NCBI GenBank assembly: GCA_964400545.1
Contig: CAYNUG010000075.1
Span: 1-10,504 of the forward strand
DNA: 10,504 nt
Direction of reading: 5' to 3'
From: UBA647 sp964400545
GTDB taxonomy: Bacteria; Acidobacteriota; Aminicenantia; UBA2199
Positions 7,129 through 10,504 of this stretch are shown piece after piece; position 1 is the first letter of the stretch, and every line of letters starts with the position of its first letter. A program made the translations under genes and the position numbers. The notes under the pieces are model-generated. The model was not told the DNA's origin and did no database searches. It worked only from the letters and a program-made list of their open reading frames with translations.

Positions 7129-7990
7129 ATCTTCTGAAAGTGAATTTTTCTTTCAGAAACAATGAGGCAAATATAACAATAAATATTGTATTCGTTTGAT
7201 TTAGAATTGCGGCTGAACTTACACTTGTCAGTTTAAAAGCACCTACCCATAAGATCAACGCAAAAAAACTGCCAAGAATAGTTGCCGGGAATGCATATTT
7301 CCAGTTATTCTGATTCTTAAGTGAAGTGAATAATTCTTTCCGATCTTTATTGAAATACATAAGAATTCCCAATGCTAAAGCTCCGGCAACCAATCTGATC
7401 TCAGTAACCCATAATACCGAAGTTTTATCGAGAACTGGTTTCATTATTGTTACACTGACACCCATAAGTATCATTGCAAAGGCTCCATATGTAAAACCTC
7501 TTAGCAGATCCCGTGAACTTCTCTCTTGTTCCTTTAGTTTTAAAGTAGCAACAAGAATTGCAAAAATAACGAGAAATCCTCCGGTAATCTCTATGAAAGT
7601 TATCGGGGTCATCAGAAAAATAAATGAAAGAATTATAATAACAGGACTGTAAAGACAATCAACGATGGCTGTTAACCCTGCCCCAAGCAGATTAAGAGAT
7701 TTAAAGAAAAAAGTGTCGGAGAGGGCGATCCCCAGTATCCCGCTTATTATCAGTATGATATAGTCATTAAAAAGAAGCTCAGGAGGGAGGAGTTTGATCC
7801 CTCCGAAAATGAGAACGGGGATCATCAGAATACTGGATATTGAGCTTTTATAAAAATTCAAACTCAGCGGTTTCAGATCTTCACCAGATTTTTTAAACAA
7901 TATTACTGCAAAAGCCCAAAGCAATGCACATAAAAAAGCAAAAGCTTTCCCTAATAGATCAGTTGAGATCATTCCGTTGATTATTTCCAT
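7076..7990 (-). CDS. EamA-domain (drug/metabolite transporter superfamily) permease
   Basis: 304 residues with about ten hydrophobic segments arranged as two EamA repeats, roughly residues 12-150 and 163-304, the usual length for this family of inner-membrane metabolite exporters. First-repeat hallmarks are LCALLWAFAVILFKKSG (20-36) and YSPVIIILSFIFL then EITGGFLVIFAILVA (134-148). Second-repeat hallmarks are NQTNTIFIVIFASLFLKEKF (264-283) then RRFMATILGMAGSMIVLLG. The ATG at 7990 overlaps the last 10 bp of the upstream reductase gene, which suggests translational coupling; an internal ATG at 7972 (residue 7) is a possible alternative. The 3' end overlaps the convergent gene at 5722-7128 by 53 bp, and the last helix is encoded inside that overlap. 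Substrates of EamA proteins vary (amino acids, purines, other metabolites) and cannot be inferred here. Confidence 0.92.
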   Translation of the reverse strand: MEIINGMISTDLLGKAFAFLCALLWAFAVILFKKSGEDLKPLSLNFYKSSISSILMIPVLIFGGIKLLPPELLFNDYIILIISGILGIALSDTFFFKSLNLLGAGLTAIVDCLYSPVIIILSFIFLMTPITFIEITGGFLVIFAILVATLKLKEQERSSRDLLRGFTYGAFAMILMGVSVTIMKPVLDKTSVLWVTEIRLVAGALALGILMYFNKDRKELFTSLKNQNNWKYAFPATILGSFFALILWVGAFKLTSVSSAAILNQTNTIFIVIFASLFLKEKFTFRRFMATILGMAGSMIVLLG

Positions 7991-8442
7991 ACTGGTTTAA
8001 GTATTTCTGCAATCTTTTCAAGATTATCCAGATCGATTTGGGAAAAATCATTATATTCTTCACTGTCAATATCAAGAACAGCTTTCAATTCTCCATTACT
8101 ATTGAAAACAGGTAAAACGATCTCTGAATTTGACCTTGAATCACAGGCCACATGACCTGGATATTCATTTACATTTTGAACAATTATGTTTTTTTTCATG
8201 TTAGCACAATCAGCACAAACACCTTTATCAAGGTTCAATCTGGCACAGGCTGGAGGTCCCTGAAATGGTCCCAATGATAAATGATCTTCTTCAACAAAAT
8301 AGAATCCGACCCAGAAATATCCATTGAAACTCTCCTTAAGGATCGCAACTGTATTGGCAAGGGTCGCTATCAGGCTATGGCTATCTTTTACCTTTTTTTT
8401 GATCTTACCAATTGCCCATCTGTATCTTTCATTTAAGTTCAT
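7981..8442 (-). CDS. msrC: Free methionine-(R)-sulfoxide reductase (GAF-domain fRMsr, YebR/MsrC type)
   Basis: 153 residues making one GAF domain, close to E. coli fRMsr in length. It should reduce free L-methionine-(R)-sulfoxide to methionine in the cytoplasm, using thioredoxin-like partners. Family motifs are YFWVGFYFVEEDHLSLGPFQ (42-61), ACARLNLDKGVC (65-76), GHVACDSRSNSEIVLPV (96-112) and KAVLDIDSEEYNDF (120-133). Cysteines C66, C76 and C100 reproduce the 10- and 24-residue spacing of the E. coli catalytic set C84, C94 and C118, so the enzyme is probably active. C79 is an extra cysteine. The start at ATG 8442 fits the family N-terminus; a GTG at 8517 would add 25 residues resembling nothing in the family and was not used. 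Ribosome binding is weak (AAAGAAAGAT). A TATACT box lies at 8475-8470. The gene overlaps the downstream EamA gene by 10 bp, forming a likely two-gene operon. Confidence 0.93.
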   Translation of the reverse strand: MNLNERYRWAIGKIKKKVKDSHSLIATLANTVAILKESFNGYFWVGFYFVEEDHLSLGPFQGPPACARLNLDKGVCADCANMKKNIIVQNVNEYPGHVACDSRSNSEIVLPVFNSNGELKAVLDIDSEEYNDFSQIDLDNLEKIAEILKPVWK

Positions 8443-8535
8443 ATTATCTTTCTTTAAAATACTTAATCCAGTATAACATAATTTATTTGCGATGGAACAG
8501 GAGCAAAGGAGTCTCACCTGTCATAAGCATATTTT

Positions 8536-8564
8536 TTGACACTATTCCAGTCTCCAATTAGTAA
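8536..8564 (+). promoter_or_regulatory. Upstream candidate promoter in the fRMsr / metallopeptidase intergenic region
   Basis: A perfect TTGACA (8536-8541) is followed after 17 nt by TAGTAA (8559-8564, a weak -10). Transcription would start near 8572, at the ATG of a 21-codon open frame (8573). It may be the first of two tandem promoters for the metallopeptidase gene. Confidence 0.35.
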
Positions 8565-8590
8565 TTATTATCATGAAAATAAAAATCCTA
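8553..8590 (+). repeat. Direct repeat, copy 1 of a promoter/start module
   Basis: This 38-nt stretch runs from TCCA through a -10-like TTAG(T)AAT, TTATC and an ATG to AAAATCCTA. It aligns to 8615-8652 with about 32 matching bases, three mismatches and a few small gaps. Copy 1 contains the ATG of a 21-codon open frame instead of the long gene. Confidence 0.5.
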
Positions 8591-8638
8591 ATACTGTTGA
8601 GATTTGGGATAATTTCCATTAGAATCTTATCAAGATGA
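8573..8638 (+). CDS. Possible 21-codon leader peptide or upstream ORF (low confidence)
   Basis: ATG at 8573 opens a 21-codon frame (MKIKILILL..., basic and hydrophobic) that stops at TGA 8636-8638. The stop overlaps the ATG of the metallopeptidase gene in the classical ATGA arrangement. Its first six codons closely match those of the downstream gene (MKIKIL against MNIKIL; 16 of 18 bases). No ribosome binding site is seen, but a TTGACA/TAGTAA promoter would start transcription right at its ATG. It could be a coupling leader, a relic of duplication, or chance. The promoter at 8597-8625 lies inside it and would exclude it from the main transcript. Confidence 0.2.
   Translation: MKIKILILLRFGIISIRILSR
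8597..8625 (+). promoter_or_regulatory. Candidate promoter of the metallopeptidase gene
   Basis: TTGAGA (8597-8602) and TAGAAT (8620-8625) are 17 nt apart, each with a single mismatch to the sigma-70 consensus. The predicted start, near 8632, lies only about 3 nt before the ATG at 8635, which would give an essentially leaderless message. No Shine-Dalgarno sequence is present. Confidence 0.5.
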
Positions 8639-8652
8639 ATATTAAAATCCTA
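8615..8652 (+). repeat. Direct repeat, copy 2 of a promoter/start module
   Basis: This copy is offset 62 bp from copy 1 (8553-8590) and holds the -10 box TAGAAT, TTATC, the real start codon (8635) and the first six codons of the metallopeptidase gene. The shared words in both copies are TCCA, TTAG, AAT, TTATC, ATGAA and AAAATCCTA. Confidence 0.5.
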
Positions 8653-10504
8653 TCGACAATTATCCTGATATTCATATTGGCAAGTCCTGTCCGCTCAATA
8701 AATACTGATCAATATCCCCCGGGCATAAAATGGAGATATATTGATTCAGATAGTTTCAGGATCGTATTCCCCGCTGAGATCACAGAGGAAGGTCAGAGAG
8801 TAGCAAATCTTCTGGAATATATCTATCCTAAAATTGCAGTAGATAAAAAGATCAGAAAGAGATTCACTCTGTTCCTGCCAAATTGTGGGATATTTTCAAA
8901 TGGATACATTCAACTTGCTCCCCAGAAAGGTGAATTCTTTTCTACACCTCCACAATCGGATTTTCTTGGAAATACAGAGTGGTATTCGGCTCTAACCCTC
9001 CATGAAGGTAAACATATTGATCAATACAACAGACTTAATTCAGGATTCACGAGATTCGGAAGTTTTATTTTTGGTGATCTTGGCAGATCATTGTTATCCT
9101 TTCTATCTGTACCTATCTGGTTTTTTGAAGGAGAAGCAGTCAATACAGAGACCTTATTCTCATCTGGCGGAAGAGGGAGACTTCCATCTTTCTCAATGAG
9201 CACAAGAGCAATCCTCCTTGCTGATAAACAATACGGATATATAAAATCATATCTTTCATCTTATAAAGATTATATTCCGGATATCTACAGGCTTGGATTC
9301 TTTCTTACTTCTTATCTAAAAAATAATTACGGTAATGAAAGTATAGAAAGAATATTGAAGTACTCATCTGATTATTCATTTTATCCCCTCATTTTTTCAA
9401 GGGCCGTAAAAAAGGAAACAGGAATGACCATGCTGCAATTGTATAAAAAAGTTTTTGATGATCTTTCTTGCAAGTGGAAAGATATTGACAAAAATCTATA
9501 TCTGACAGACTTCAAAAAAATAAATTCATCAGAAAAAGATGGCTGGACTCTCTATACTGCACCAGGATTTCTTGAAAATGGGGATATCATTGCACAAAAA
9601 TTCGGAATGGGAACAGTGCTCTCAGTTATTAAGATCGATCAGAATGGAAATGAAGAAAATATAGCGGGAATAAATACTATTGGTCATATCAATAATGCTT
9701 TGTCTGTTTTCAGAAACCGGTTAGTCTGGGCGGAACCTGTAAATGATCTGAGGTGGGGAAAGAAAAGTAATTCGGAGATAGTAACTTACAATATCTCAAG
9801 CAGGAAGAAAAAAAGATTGACTAAAGGAACACGCTATTTTTCTCCTTCATTTTCGAACGATGGAAATTTTATTGCAACAATCCATTTTTCAGCCAAAAGA
9901 AAAACATCCCTGGCAATCCTCAATTCAAATAACGGAACTTTAATAAACGAGTATGATTCTCCAGATAATTCTTTTTTGCTTACTCCCTCCTGGTCACCCG
10001 ATGGACACAGGATAGTCCTTGTAAGATCAAAGGGAGGGAAAGAAACGCTCTCTCTCTTTAATATAGCCAGTAAAACTTTCATGGATATATTACCACTTTC
10101 AAAGAATTCTTATTCTACACCTGTATTTTTTGATAAGTTCATTATATACAGTTCTCCATATTCCGGGATTGACAATATTTATGCAATTGAGATAAGCACA
10201 GGAAAACAATATATGATCACTTCCAGCAGACTGGGAGCGTTTTTCCCGGCGATCTCGCCGGACAATAGATCTTTGATATATTCCAATTATGATCTTAGCG
10301 GAATGGACATTGTATCTTCCTCTTTAGACCCCGGGAAATGGGTTCCCTTTGATGAAATCGCTGTTAATAGAATGGAATACTTCAAAAAAAATGACGGCTC
10401 TTTCAATAATATAGATCTGACAGACGTTAAAAAAATCCCATCAAAAAAGTTTAAGACTGAAAAATATTCTCCCTTAAAGAAACTGATCAACTTTCACAGC
10501 ATGG
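8635..10504 (+). CDS. Secreted HExxH metallopeptidase-like protein with TolB-like beta-propeller, partial (C-terminus off the right edge)
   Basis: I read this frame by hand; it is open for 623 codons to the window edge. The start is fixed by an in-frame TAG at 8620-8622. Residues 1-21 form a signal peptide (MNIKILSTIILIFILASPVRS). Residues 22-290 look like a peptidase-MA/gluzincin domain: TLHEGKHIDQ contains a complete HExxH (H123, E124, H127), and WFFEGEAV places E165 as the likely third zinc ligand 38 residues later. Residues about 330-570 look like a TolB/WD40-like propeller, with repeats SPSFSNDGNFIAT (403-415), PSWSPDGHRIVLV (from about 451) and FPAISPDNRSLIY (from about 537). The last visible residues, YSPLKKLINFHSM, recall the linker that precedes an outer-membrane beta-barrel in some Bacteroidota/Ignavibacteria proteins; that part would lie beyond the window. 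It is probably a cell-envelope protein. Peptidase activity is inferred from the zinc motif alone. Confidence 0.85.
   Translation, partial: MNIKILSTIILIFILASPVRSINTDQYPPGIKWRYIDSDSFRIVFPAEITEEGQRVANLLEYIYPKIAVDKKIRKRFTLFLPNCGIFSNGYIQLAPQKGEFFSTPPQSDFLGNTEWYSALTLHEGKHIDQYNRLNSGFTRFGSFIFGDLGRSLLSFLSVPIWFFEGEAVNTETLFSSGGRGRLPSFSMSTRAILLADKQYGYIKSYLSSYKDYIPDIYRLGFFLTSYLKNNYGNESIERILKYSSDYSFYPLIFSRAVKKETGMTMLQLYKKVFDDLSCKWKDIDKNLYLTDFKKINSSEKDGWTLYTAPGFLENGDIIAQKFGMGTVLSVIKIDQNGNEENIAGINTIGHINNALSVFRNRLVWAEPVNDLRWGKKSNSEIVTYNISSRKKKRLTKGTRYFSPSFSNDGNFIATIHFSAKRKTSLAILNSNNGTLINEYDSPDNSFLLTPSWSPDGHRIVLVRSKGGKETLSLFNIASKTFMDILPLSKNSYSTPVFFDKFIIYSSPYSGIDNIYAIEISTGKQYMITSSRLGAFFPAISPDNRSLIYSNYDLSGMDIVSSSLDPGKWVPFDEIAVNRMEYFKKNDGSFNNIDLTDVKKIPSKKFKTEKYSPLKKLINFHSM

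Noticed and set aside
7326..7658. Open frames on both strands inside the EamA gene
   Set aside because: They lie fully within a permease whose family features run through the region in the other frame.
8443..8517. Upstream GTG start for the methionine sulfoxide reductase
   Set aside because: The 25 added residues resemble nothing in the family and would occupy a probable promoter (TATACT at 8475-8470). ATG 8442 matches the normal fRMsr N-terminus.
9002..10490. Four short open frames (one forward, three reverse) in the right-hand part
   Set aside because: They are shadows of the 623-codon forward frame starting at 8635, which has a signal peptide, HExxH and propeller repeats but is cut by the window edge.

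Overview
The window is AT-rich bacterial chromosome (roughly one third G+C by eye). It carries eight protein-coding genes, two of them cut by the window edges. I see no tRNA, rRNA, CRISPR array, insertion sequence or phage gene. Stop codons follow the standard code. Some genes have strong GGAGG-type ribosome binding sites. The mix of an exported S9B dipeptidyl peptidase, a '6-bladed beta-propeller' protein with a GxGPGEF repeat, a DUF1343/NamZ enzyme and a secreted HExxH-plus-TolB-propeller protein recalls Gram-negative lineages of the Bacteroidota/FCB group or uncultured relatives such as Aminicenantes-like bacteria. The clear Shine-Dalgarno sites argue against a typical Bacteroidota. The phylum stays open.

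Layout. 1-768 (-): N-terminal 256 residues of a MATE-family efflux transporter, running off the left edge. 769-900: divergent control region with a small hairpin. 901-3162 (+): exported dipeptidyl peptidase IV-like serine peptidase with a complete catalytic triad. 3173-4285 (-): exported 6-bladed beta-propeller protein, tail to tail with the peptidase across only 10 bp. 4286-4418: divergent promoter region in which the two best -35 boxes abut. 4419-5648 (+): NamZ/DUF1343 family protein without an evident signal peptide. 5722-7128 (+): unrecognised membrane-anchored protein with hydrophobic segments at both ends. 7076-7990 (-): EamA/DMT transporter whose 3' end overlaps the previous gene by 53 bp. 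7981-8442 (-): free methionine-(R)-sulfoxide reductase, upstream of and overlapping the EamA gene in an apparent two-gene operon. 8443-8634: divergent region with a diverged direct repeat of a promoter/start module. 8635-10504 (+): secreted HExxH metallopeptidase-like protein with a TolB-like propeller, running off the right edge.

How the genes fit together. There is no single obvious pathway. Three of the eight products are predicted to be exported and to carry beta-propellers, and two of those are peptidases, which suits a protein- or peptide-degrading lifestyle. NamZ points to cell-wall (MurNAc) turnover, and the fRMsr/EamA pair to oxidative repair and metabolite export.

The most unusual signals are at the DNA level: GATC is about three times more frequent than composition predicts; several genes have a -10-like box only about 9-19 nt before the start codon, implying very short or absent leaders; a 13-bp word is shared by the leaders of two genes; and the promoter/start region of the right-hand peptidase gene appears duplicated.
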